From the NCBI GenBank assembly GCA_030622295.1, contig JAUXGI010000110.1, positions 1 through 5,399 of the forward strand: a DNA stretch of 5,399 bases, given 5' to 3'. Of this stretch, positions 1 through 5,240 are shown in pieces. Each line of letters begins with the position of its first letter. Position 1 is the stretch's first letter. Position numbers and translations under genes: made by a program. The notes beneath the pieces were generated by a model. The model was given only the letters and a program-made list of their open reading frames with translations, did not search any database and had not been told where the DNA came from. This DNA comes from Planctomycetota bacterium (GTDB lineage Bacteria; Planctomycetota; B129-G9).

Positions 1-510
1 AACGTCGATGACATAGATGATTTGCATGAGAAAATCTCATCTTTCCTCGACGAAGAGGGCGTGGGTTACAAAAGTTTTACCATGAATCACTGGCTGGACA
101 AGATTGACATAGCGACGCAGAGAATAAACGAGAATAGCAGCCTCATCTGGGTTATAATCCTCATGGTGGCGGCTGTACTGATAGTGCTGGTGAACTATCT
201 GGCGGTGCGCGAGAAATTCCGGGAGATTGCAATCAGGCGCGTCGAGGGCGCATCGCGCCTCGCGATAACAGTCCAGATGGCCGCGGAATCGCTGTTCATC
301 TCCATACTGTCAGGCGCGGGCGGGATATTGATTGGCGTGGGCATAACACATGCCCTGTGCGCCTGGGTGGTGGAGTGGCCGCCTGTGTTCACCGCCGCGG
401 AGATGATACTTGCAATGGGGCTGGCGCTTTTCGTCGGCATGATTGCCGCCGTCCTGCCCGCCATGCGCGCGGCCAGGGTGGACCCCGCAGCCACGCTGCG
501 TTACGAGTGA
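1..510 (+). CDS. MacB/FtsX-type ABC transporter permease, C-terminal part (5' end outside window)
   Basis: The reading frame is open from the first base, so the gene starts upstream; 169 residues remain. The first ~47 visible residues are the end of a soluble extracytoplasmic domain. Three hydrophobic segments follow, at about residues 48-69, 95-122 and 134-154. The loop after the first reads REKFREIAIRRVEGAS, matching the REIGIRRALGA-type coupling loop of FtsX-domain permeases. The C-terminus, PAMRAARVDPAATLRYE, is the usual family ending. Such permeases pair with a LolD/MacB-like ATPase to move lipoproteins, peptides or drugs, or to perform mechanotransmission, in the inner membrane; the substrate cannot be read from this fragment. 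The ATPase gene begins 13 bases downstream, so the two are almost certainly co-transcribed. The family is clear; the specific role is unknown. Confidence 0.9.
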   Translation, partial: NVDDIDDLHEKISSFLDEEGVGYKSFTMNHWLDKIDIATQRINENSSLIWVIILMVAAVLIVLVNYLAVREKFREIAIRRVEGASRLAITVQMAAESLFISILSGAGGILIGVGITHALCAWVVEWPPVFTAAEMILAMGLALFVGMIAAVLPAMRAARVDPAATLRYE

Positions 511-523
511 ACGACTGCACGGC

Positions 524-1207
524 ATGCTTGAACTTGTAAACGTCACAAAAACCTACCACATGGGAGAGGTGGCGATACACGCCCTCAGAGGCGTGTCGCT
601 GCAAATCGATGGGGGAGAATTCGTCGCCGTCATGGGCCCCTCCGGCTCGGGCAAATCCACGATCCTTCACATAATGGGATGCATGGACAGGCCCACCTCC
701 GGCGCATACCGTTTCAAGGGTACCGACGTGGCGCAACTCAAGGATAGAGCGCTGACGCACGTGAGGAACAAGGAAATCGGTTTCGTCTTCCAGAACTTTA
801 ACCTGCTGTGGGATGAAAGCGCACTGCACAATGTTATGCTGCCGCTCGTATACAACAGTACTCCGGACAAACGCTCCAGGGCGGTCGGGGCGCTGGAGCA
901 GGTGGGCCTGGGTGAAAGGATGGCGCACAGACCCGGCGAATTGAGCGGCGGAGAGCAGCAGCGCGTGGCCATCGCGCGGGCACTGGTCAAGAACCCTTCA
1001 GTTATTCTTGCAGACGAACCGACCGGAAACCTTGACTCTGAAGCAGGTGAGCACGTGCTGGAAACATTCGAGAAGTTGAACGAAAACGGCATGACGATTG
1101 TCATAGTTACACACGAGGCGGCCATTGCAGACAGGGCAAGGCGAGTGCTGCGCGTGCAAGACGGCCGAATCGTCGGAGATACGGCTCCGCCCCCCGATAA
1201 TACTTAG
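524..1207 (+). CDS. ABC transporter ATP-binding protein, LolD/MacB-like family
   Basis: This 227-residue cytoplasmic ATPase energises the permease encoded just upstream. All nucleotide-binding motifs are present: Walker A GPSGSGKST (38-46), Q-loop glutamine 90, signature LSGGEQQ (140-146), Walker B ending VILADE with catalytic Glu165, D-loop NLDS (169-172) and switch His197. Length and spacing fit the LolD/MacB/FtsE-like group. I chose the ATG at 524 because the protein then starts MLELVNVTKTY, the normal family start. The frame stays open upstream only inside the permease gene. No good Shine-Dalgarno precedes it, which fits translational coupling to the permease stop 13 bases away. One oddity: after the Q-loop, where relatives have LLPRLTALENV, this protein has LLWDESALHNV, so the helical-subdomain contact may be adapted to its own permease. 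The substrate is unknown. Confidence 0.93.
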   Translation: MLELVNVTKTYHMGEVAIHALRGVSLQIDGGEFVAVMGPSGSGKSTILHIMGCMDRPTSGAYRFKGTDVAQLKDRALTHVRNKEIGFVFQNFNLLWDESALHNVMLPLVYNSTPDKRSRAVGALEQVGLGERMAHRPGELSGGEQQRVAIARALVKNPSVILADEPTGNLDSEAGEHVLETFEKLNENGMTIVIVTHEAAIADRARRVLRVQDGRIVGDTAPPPDNT

Positions 1208-1235
1208 AGCCTGTTGCCAAAAGTCGATTCTCACC

Positions 1236-1308
1236 GCGAGGGGGTCAGACGCCGAGGAGGAGGCCCCGATTTATCGGGGCCGACGGGAGGGGTCTGACTC
1301 CCCGAGCG
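1236..1308. repeat. Intergenic REP/BIME-like structured repeat, copy 1
   Basis: This non-coding block lies between the ABC ATPase and the adenosyltransferase. Its outer parts are GGGGTCAGAC (1241-1250) and GGGGTCTGAC (1289-1298), facing inward as imperfect inverted repeats. Its centre is a perfect 9-base-pair hairpin, GGCCCCGAT / ATCGGGGCC (1262-1270 with 1273-1281). The whole block recurs in reverse orientation at 5273-5338: the first 24 bases match at 23 and the last 23 at 22. Two diverged copies in 5.4 kb mark it as a dispersed repeat. No T-run follows, so it is a poor classical terminator, although an RNA copy would fold. Confidence 0.8.
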
Positions 1309-1320
1309 CGAAATGCCTCG

Positions 1321-1340
1321 CCCGGAACGCCGATTCCGGG
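1321..1340. other. Small hairpin in the leader of the adenosyltransferase gene
   Basis: CCCGGAA (1321-1327) pairs perfectly with TTCCGGG (1334-1340) across a 6-base loop, 34 bases before the GTG start at 1375. There is no following T-run, and nothing resembles a cobalamin riboswitch core. It may only be an incidental G+C-rich fold or an extension of the neighbouring repeat. I saw no credible promoter in 1208-1374. Confidence 0.35.
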
Positions 1341-1374
1341 GGGCCGCATCGGGCATGTTTCAAGAGAACACATC

Positions 1375-1908
1375 GTGGCGAAGAAGAGAGGACTCATCAT
1401 AGTCAACACGGGCGAGGGCAAGGGCAAGACGACCGCCGCGCTGGGCACGGCGTTGCGCGCGTGCGGGCACGGGATGCGCGCCCTCGTGCTTCAGTTCATC
1501 AAGGGCACCTGGCGTTACGGCGAACTCGAGGCTGCGAAGCGCCTCGCCCCCCAACTCGAGATAATCCCGATGGGCGAGGGATTCGTCGACCTCAGCCGGC
1601 AGCCGCCTGACCCGCGTGATATCGCCGCCGCCGAGCGCTGCCTGGAGCGATTCGAGGAAGCCGCGGCGTCAAACAAATATGACATGATTGTCCTGGACGA
1701 AATCAACTACGTGATTGATTACGGCCTGCTGCCCGTGGAAAAGGTGCTCGAAGCGTTGAAGCGCAAGCCGGAATCTCTGCACGTCATCCTGACCGGTCGC
1801 AGCGCGCCTGGCGAGATAGTGGATATCGCGGATACCGTCACCGAAATGAAAGAGGTGAAACACGCTTTTCAGAAGGGCGTCAAGGCCGTGAAAGGCATTG
1901 AATTCTGA
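1375..1908 (+). CDS. cobO: Cob(I)alamin / cob(I)yrinic acid a,c-diamide adenosyltransferase (CobO/BtuR/CobA type)
   Basis: The enzyme transfers the 5'-deoxyadenosyl group of ATP to Co(I) corrinoids, making coenzyme B12 (or its precursor) in the cytoplasm. The 177-residue product carries the family P-loop TGEGKGKTT (12-20), then RACGHGMRALVLQFIKGTW (28-46). Next come the Walker-B-like segment YDMIVLDEINYVIDYGLLP (102-120) and VILTGRSAP (137-145). It ends in the conserved tail VKHAFQKGVKAVKGIEF. This is the CobA/BtuR fold, not the PduO or EutT type. It lacks the N-terminal extension of the ~196-residue Salmonella CobA, starting directly before the P-loop strand, as many anaerobe homologues do. 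The start is GTG with only a weak AAGAGA element at 1362-1367. korA begins 9 bases after the stop, so the three genes probably form one transcript. Whether it serves de novo synthesis or salvage cannot be told. Confidence 0.92.
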   Translation: MAKKRGLIIVNTGEGKGKTTAALGTALRACGHGMRALVLQFIKGTWRYGELEAAKRLAPQLEIIPMGEGFVDLSRQPPDPRDIAAAERCLERFEEAAASNKYDMIVLDEINYVIDYGLLPVEKVLEALKRKPESLHVILTGRSAPGEIVDIADTVTEMKEVKHAFQKGVKAVKGIEF

Positions 1909-1910
1909 GG
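1907..1910 (+). promoter_or_regulatory. Ribosome binding site of korA, overlapping the cobO stop codon
   Basis: GAGG lies 7 bases before the GTG at 1918 and overlaps the TGA stop at 1906-1908. This supports the GTG start and suggests translational coupling of the two genes. Confidence 0.6.
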
Positions 1911-1917
1911 CCCGCAC

Positions 1918-3051
1918 GTGAACGACGAGAAGAAAAAAGTGAAACCGACGGGACGCATGATGGACGGCAACACCGCCTGTGTCGAAGGAGCACTGAGGGC
2001 GGGGTGCAACTTCTACGCCGGCTATCCCATAACTCCCAGCAGCGAGATAATGAACCTGATGGCGCGGCGCATGCCCTCCGCAGGCGGGGTGTTCATACAG
2101 ATGGAGGATGAGATAGCCTCCATCGCGGCCGTCATAGGCGCGTCGTGGGCCGGGGCCAGAGCCGTGACCGCCACCAGCGGTCCCGGGCTGACGCTCATGC
2201 TGGAGAACATAGGCTATGCGCTCGCCACCGAGACCCCGTGCGTCATCATTGACGTTCAGCGATGCGGCCCCAGCACCGGCCAGGCGACACGCCCCGGGCA
2301 GGGCGACGTTATGCAGGTGCGGTTCGGTGCCTCGGGCGACTACGAAACCATCGCCCTGGCGCCGTGGTCGGTGCAGGAGGTGTACGAGATGACGGGCAGG
2401 GCGTTCAGTCTTGCAGAGCGCTATAGAATGCCCGTCTTCCTGCTGACTGATGAACTGCTGGCGCATCTGCGCGAGGTGGTCGACCTGGATACGGATGTGG
2501 AGATTGTGGAGCGGCCCGAGGTTCACGGAGTGCCGCCCTTCGGCGATACGCGGACGAATGCCCCCACGCCCATGCCGCGCTTCGGCACCGGTGAAAAACT
2601 GCTGGTGACAGGTTCTGCGCACGATGAGTGGGGATACCGCAGAACCACAGACCCCGCCGTCCAGCGCAGGCTGACGGAGCGCATCGCTTCGAAGGTGATA
2701 AAAGACAGGGTGGAACTCGCCGAGGTGGAGGAATTCCATACCGACGATGCCGAGGTCATACTTGTGTCCTTTGGTTTCTCCGCGCGTTCTTCCCATGCGG
2801 CCATGCGCCTGGCGAGGGACGCAGGCATGAAGGCGGGGCTCCTGAGGCTGAAGGCGCTGTGGCCGTTTCCCCGGGAGGCCGTCAGGCGGCTGGGAAGCAG
2901 CGCAGAGAGATTGGTAGTCGTCGAGATGAACCGCGGCATGTTGCGCCGCGAGGTCGAGAGGGTGGCGTCTTGTCCCGTTCAAGGCGTGCATAAGACCGAG
3001 GGCGAGCCGATACATCCCCGCGAGATACTGGACGTGATCCAACAGAGATAA
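1918..3051 (+). CDS. korA: 2-oxoacid:ferredoxin oxidoreductase subunit alpha, KorA-like (probably 2-oxoglutarate)
   Basis: This is the alpha subunit of the cytoplasmic enzyme that decarboxylates a 2-oxoacid to an acyl-CoA and reduces ferredoxin, or runs in reverse. The 377 residues show the pyrimidine-binding domain (about 15-245), with GNTACVEGALRAGC, AGYPITPSSE (34-43), the QMEDEIAS segment with Glu63/Glu65, and ATSGPG (85-90). A second domain (about 275-375) begins VILVSFGFSARSS. The GPSTG motif (117-121) followed by QGDVMQ, and LLTDELLAHLREVV, resemble KorA rather than VorB or PorA. The 2-oxoglutarate assignment is therefore likely but inferred. One oddity: the usual RGGPSTG reads RCGPSTG, with Cys116 in place of Gly. 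No gamma domain is fused at the N-terminus, so a separate gamma subunit is needed, and none is encoded here. It is translated from a GTG with GAGG upstream; korB follows after a 91-base gap that contains a large palindrome. Confidence 0.92.
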   Translation: MNDEKKKVKPTGRMMDGNTACVEGALRAGCNFYAGYPITPSSEIMNLMARRMPSAGGVFIQMEDEIASIAAVIGASWAGARAVTATSGPGLTLMLENIGYALATETPCVIIDVQRCGPSTGQATRPGQGDVMQVRFGASGDYETIALAPWSVQEVYEMTGRAFSLAERYRMPVFLLTDELLAHLREVVDLDTDVEIVERPEVHGVPPFGDTRTNAPTPMPRFGTGEKLLVTGSAHDEWGYRRTTDPAVQRRLTERIASKVIKDRVELAEVEEFHTDDAEVILVSFGFSARSSHAAMRLARDAGMKAGLLRLKALWPFPREAVRRLGSSAERLVVVEMNRGMLRREVERVASCPVQGVHKTEGEPIHPREILDVIQQR

Positions 3052-3061
3052 ACAGTGGAAA

Positions 3062-3104
3062 CCTAATTTCAAGTTCGGGGTCTGACCCCAAACTTGAAAT
3101 TAGG
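3062..3104. repeat. 43-base near-perfect palindrome between korA and korB
   Basis: CCTAATTTCAAGTT (3062-3075) is the exact reverse complement of AACTTGAAATTAGG (3091-3104). Between them lies GGGGTCTGACCCC (3077-3089), itself a palindrome around T3083. The only arm mismatch is C3076 opposite A3090. The central motif is shared with the other intergenic repeats of this window. No T-run follows (CCTTGCT), so it is unlikely to be a full terminator. In RNA it would make a very stable stem that could dampen or stabilise parts of the korA-korB message. Confidence 0.88.
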
Positions 3105-3142
3105 CCTTGCTAATCACCGGCACTTTATTACTTATCACTGAT

Positions 3143-3892
3143 ATGGATATAGGCGAGTACCTTCGGCAGGAAGTCATGCCCACGCCGTTTTGCAAGGGCT
3201 GCGGCCACGGCATACTCATGCACGCCATACTCGTGGCGATAGACGAACTGGGCATTGATTTCGGCAACATGCTTTTTGTGTCCGGCATAGGCTGTGCGGC
3301 ATGGATACCGAGTCCGCATTTTGCTGCGGATACGCTGCACACGACGCACGGTCGGCCGATAGCGTTTGCCACGGGCGCGAAACTGTTCAATCCCGAACTG
3401 GACGTCGTAGTGATAAGCGGCGACGGCGACCTGGTATCCATCGGGGGCAATCACCTGATACACGCAGTGCGACGGGACCTGGACGTAACCGTCATAATGG
3501 CCAACAACCGCGTGTACGGCATGACGGGAGGGCAGTTGGCCTCGACCACGCCGCATGACCGCATCACCGCCACCACGCCGGGGGGCAATCCGGAGCGCGA
3601 TTTCGACACATGCCGCCTGGTGCTGGCCTGCGGGGCGGGATACGCGGCGCGATACTCCGTTGCGGAGCCGGTGAATCTCCGCAGGGTGATAAAGAACGCG
3701 CTGCAACACAAGGGCTTTTCCTTTGTGGAGGCGATGACCATCTGCCCGACACAATACGGCAGAATGAACAAGATGCCTGTGCCGTCGCAGATGATAGAGG
3801 AACTGAAGAGCCTCTGCATATCCGGCACGCGCGCACAGGTGATGGCCGGGGATGCACCCGAAGGCAAGGTATACGTGGGAGAGTTCATTTAG
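3143..3892 (+). CDS. korB: 2-oxoacid:ferredoxin oxidoreductase subunit beta, KorB-like
   Basis: This is the thiamine-diphosphate and [4Fe-4S]-binding beta subunit, partner of the preceding KorA. The 249 residues contain PFCKGCGHGI (15-24), the ThDP/Mg signature from GDGD (93-96) to NN (121-122), YGMTGGQ (125-131) and CPTQYGR (201-207). Cysteines 17, 20, 51 and 201 keep the spacing of the four cluster ligands I recall from the Sulfolobus enzyme (12, 15, 46, 197), so the cluster site looks intact. DTLHTTHGRPIAFATGAKL is also typical of KorB. I chose ATG 3143. An in-frame TTG at 3107 would add a non-conserved LITGTLLLITD stretch and abuts the palindrome. No Shine-Dalgarno is visible before 3143; the leader is A+T-rich. 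It lies 91 bases after korA, more than expected for such partners, because the palindrome occupies the gap. No korC or korD follows. Confidence 0.92.
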   Translation: MDIGEYLRQEVMPTPFCKGCGHGILMHAILVAIDELGIDFGNMLFVSGIGCAAWIPSPHFAADTLHTTHGRPIAFATGAKLFNPELDVVVISGDGDLVSIGGNHLIHAVRRDLDVTVIMANNRVYGMTGGQLASTTPHDRITATTPGGNPERDFDTCRLVLACGAGYAARYSVAEPVNLRRVIKNALQHKGFSFVEAMTICPTQYGRMNKMPVPSQMIEELKSLCISGTRAQVMAGDAPEGKVYVGEFI

Positions 3893-3906
3893 AAATGTCA
3901 CCTGAA

Positions 3907-3917
3907 GGGTCTGACCC
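3907..3917. repeat. GGGTCTGACCC intergenic palindrome
   Basis: This 11-base palindrome around T3912 lies 14 bases after the korB stop. It has the same sequence as the centre of the 43-base palindrome at 3062-3104, and is probably a reduced member or half-site of the same repeat family. Confidence 0.6.
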
Positions 3918-3919
3918 GT

Positions 3920-3943
3920 CGCCGCCCCGGGTTGCGGCGGTTT
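3920..3943 (+). terminator. Possible weak intrinsic terminator after korB
   Basis: CGCCGC (3920-3925) pairs with GCGGCG (3934-3939) around an 8-base loop, and the stem is followed by GTTT. The stem is good but the T-run is very short. It sits between korB and the promoter of the next gene, the right place to end the kor transcript. Termination may be partial or factor-assisted. Confidence 0.45.
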
Positions 3944-3970
3944 GACGAAGGGTTGTTCTTTTGATAAAAT
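3942..3970 (+). promoter_or_regulatory. Sigma70-type promoter with extended -10, for the lipoprotein at 4060
   Basis: TTGACG (3942-3947) and TAAAAT (3965-3970) are separated by 17 bases. The TGA at 3962-3964 forms an extended -10 (TGnTAAAAT). Transcription would start near 3977, giving a leader of about 80 bases. The -35 box directly abuts the putative korB terminator. Confidence 0.75.
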
Positions 3971-4046
3971 GGGCCGGAAGGGAGAGGTATCCGCGTCGTA
4001 TACGGGCGGGCGGCGGTAACGGCGCTCGTGCGGGAGCAGATGTTTC

Positions 4047-4053
4047 AAAGGAG
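4047..4053 (+). promoter_or_regulatory. Ribosome binding site AAAGGAG
   Basis: This is a strong Shine-Dalgarno, 6 bases before ATG 4060 and only 3 bases before the in-frame ATG 4057. The spacing favours 4060. It excludes the upstream in-frame TTG at 3961, which overlaps the -10 box. Confidence 0.75.
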
Positions 4054-4059
4054 CGAATG

Positions 4060-4800
4060 ATGAGAGCATTTGTGGCGTTTCTTGGGGTAGCGGCATTGCT
4101 GTTGACGGGGTGTGTGACCCCGTCGGCGGACGGGGGAACCGGCGTGGGGGGCACGGATGCGGCACTGGAGCGGGATGTGGCCTCGTTGCGCACCGAACTG
4201 AATGACTTGCGCGGCGAGATAGGACGTTTGCGCCAGGAGATAATCCGCGTGGATGCCCGGGTGACCGTGCTCTCGCACCAGAAGCCGAAGGAGAACGGCG
4301 CGGGCGCCGCGCCATCAGAGGGTATGCGTAAACTGTTGGAATCGGTCAAGAAGGTTTCCGACGTACACGTGTGCTGGCTGGGCGAGGTTCAGGGCGTGCA
4401 GTTTTTTCTGTGTCCGGTGACGAAGGAGGAGGAGACGAAGATTTTTCGCGACCAGTTGGGCGACGACTATGCCTATATGTGGCTGACCATATATAACGCC
4501 AACAAAGCCGGCACGGGCTACCGGTTCGAGCCCAGGCATGGTCTCATTACGCTGAAGATTGCACCGGAGGGAGAAGGCGGGTCAAGCAGGTTCGAGGTGT
4601 CGTTCGACCCGCGGCAGGTAATAAAGGTCCGGGAGATGCAACTGAAGACGAAACTGGCTCTTTCGGAGCATTTTGAGGCACAAAACGTACTGCCGGGCCA
4701 GACCGTTCAAACGCACGTACTGGTGCCGAAATCGGTGGATTTCACGAACGTGGAAACGGTCTATATGGGCTCGCTCCAGATGAAGGAACTCAAGCCGTAA
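4060..4800 (+). CDS. Predicted coiled-coil lipoprotein of unknown function
   Basis: I do not recognise a family. The 246-residue product starts with a lipoprotein signal peptide: MR, a hydrophobic stretch (3-15) and the lipobox LTGC, with Cys18 as the lipidated residue. The following Val-Thr, rather than Asp, would predict outer-membrane sorting by the proteobacterial Lol rule if it applies here. A Gly/Ser-rich linker leads to a heptad-like coiled coil from about 34 to 70 (ALERDVASLRTELNDLRGEIGRLRQEI...), resembling the trimerising helices of Lpp- or YbgF-like proteins. The rest (about 90-246) is a globular domain rich in alternating hydrophobic residues, probably beta, with YMWLTIYNANKAG and a final strand FTNVETVYMGSLQMKEL. 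An extra in-frame ATG lies at 4057. The gene has its own promoter and RBS and converges on the gene at 4807. A peptidoglycan- or envelope-spanning role is only a guess. Confidence 0.85.
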   Translation: MRAFVAFLGVAALLLTGCVTPSADGGTGVGGTDAALERDVASLRTELNDLRGEIGRLRQEIIRVDARVTVLSHQKPKENGAGAAPSEGMRKLLESVKKVSDVHVCWLGEVQGVQFFLCPVTKEEETKIFRDQLGDDYAYMWLTIYNANKAGTGYRFEPRHGLITLKIAPEGEGGSSRFEVSFDPRQVIKVREMQLKTKLALSEHFEAQNVLPGQTVQTHVLVPKSVDFTNVETVYMGSLQMKELKP

Positions 4801-4806
4801 GCGCGG

Positions 4807-5106
4807 CTAGGGCACGTCTCTGCACTCTTCGTCGCGGTCCAGGTCGCTTATGAAATAGTCCCAGTCGCGCTGCGCCGCGCGCAGGTCGCGTATGGCCTGC
4901 TTCAGGATGCTGCGGTCTTTCTGCTGGGGTTTATCCCCGGGCCTGTCGAGATTGAAGACGTAGTGGTCCCATTCGGTTCGGAAGTTTTGCAGGTCTTTGC
5001 CCCAGGAATCTGCCAGGCGGCGGTTATGTTGCCTGTCAAGTGTGAAGCAGCCCAGAGGACAAAGGATAAGAAGGAGCAAGGCAACAAGAGGTATTTTCCT
5101 GTCCAT
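4807..5106 (-). CDS. Small predicted lipoprotein with a duplicated WD(H/Y)(Y/F)xx(N/D)LDR motif
   Basis: This 99-residue protein is of a family I do not recognise. The N-terminus MDRKIPLVALLLLILCPLGC looks like a lipoprotein signal peptide with Cys20 lipidated. Pro at -3 of the lipobox is atypical, so simple secretion remains possible. The mature part is short, highly charged and probably helical. It contains an internal duplication: residues 38-55 and 74-91 both begin Asp-Leu and end with a ten-residue motif, WDHYVFNLDR (46-55) and WDYFISDLDR (82-91), exactly 36 residues apart. Evidence that it is a real gene: a good promoter on the same strand, a plausible weak RBS (AAAGAG in the leader), a signal peptide and the internal repeat. 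Its stop codon lies 6 bases from the stop of the convergent lipoprotein gene, with no terminator between. Confidence 0.8.
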   Translation of the reverse strand: MDRKIPLVALLLLILCPLGCFTLDRQHNRRLADSWGKDLQNFRTEWDHYVFNLDRPGDKPQQKDRSILKQAIRDLRAAQRDWDYFISDLDRDEECRDVP

Positions 5107-5195
5107 GAGCGTCTCTTTGTCGTATTGGTGGTTGGCTGAAGAACACGGATTCTCGCCGTTTCGCCGGCACGGAACATCGCTGCGAACTCAGACAC

Positions 5196-5224
5196 ATGCT
5201 ATCACACCCTTATTGAGAAGTCAA
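5196..5224 (-). promoter_or_regulatory. Sigma70-type promoter with extended -10, for the small lipoprotein
   Basis: Read on the minus strand, TTGACT (5219-5224) and TAGCAT (5196-5201) are separated by 17 bases. TGA precedes the -10 (5202-5204), giving TGnTAGCAT. The predicted start near 5189 leaves a leader of about 83 bases before ATG 5106. Its design is the same as the promoter at 3942-3970. Confidence 0.75.
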
Positions 5225-5231
5225 GAGTTTC

Positions 5232-5240
5232 CCCTGCAAG
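5232..5240 (+). repeat. Left target-site duplication of the small mobile element
   Basis: CCCTGCAAG here is repeated exactly at 5385-5393, immediately outside the two terminal inverted repeats, as a transposition duplication would be. The match could be counted as 10 bases (C5231 and C5384), but the last would fall inside the element end. Confidence 0.75.

Noticed and set aside
1236..1310. Intrinsic terminator of the ABC operon
   Set aside because: The hairpin is strong but followed by CGACGGGAGG rather than T residues. Its dispersal elsewhere in the window, within a mobile element, is better explained as a repeat.
1354..1362. Shared 9-mer ATGTTTCAA in the leaders of cobO (1354-1362) and the lipoprotein (4040-4048)
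   Set aside because: It is a single short match without a flanking pattern, and chance is sufficient; the ATG at cobO is out of frame.
1208..1374. Cobalamin riboswitch before the adenosyltransferase gene
   Set aside because: The gap is short, mostly occupied by the REP-like repeat, and has no B12-box-like sequence or the expected multi-helix layout.
1669..3072. Long open frame on the minus strand (467 codons) opposite korA
   Set aside because: It is a shadow of korA and the end of cobO: His/Arg/Gly-rich low-complexity translation with no recognisable domain, while the + strand encodes a fully conserved KorA.
3107..3136. Promoter for korB (TTGCTA then TTATTA/TTATCA)
   Set aside because: No spacing gives two good hexamers, and the sequence is merely A+T-rich; korB is more likely read from the korA transcript.
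3961..4059. TTG at 3961 or ATG at 4057 as the start of the lipoprotein gene
   Set aside because: TTG 3961 overlaps the -10 box and would bury the signal peptide 33 residues in. ATG 4057 is only 3 bases from the Shine-Dalgarno, so ATG 4060 is preferred, though 4057 remains possible.
3128..4315. Minus-strand open frame of 395 codons opposite korB and the lipoprotein start
   Set aside because: It runs across korB, the terminator, the promoter and a signal peptide on the other strand. Its composition is antisense-like (Arg/His/Pro-rich) and no motif is visible.
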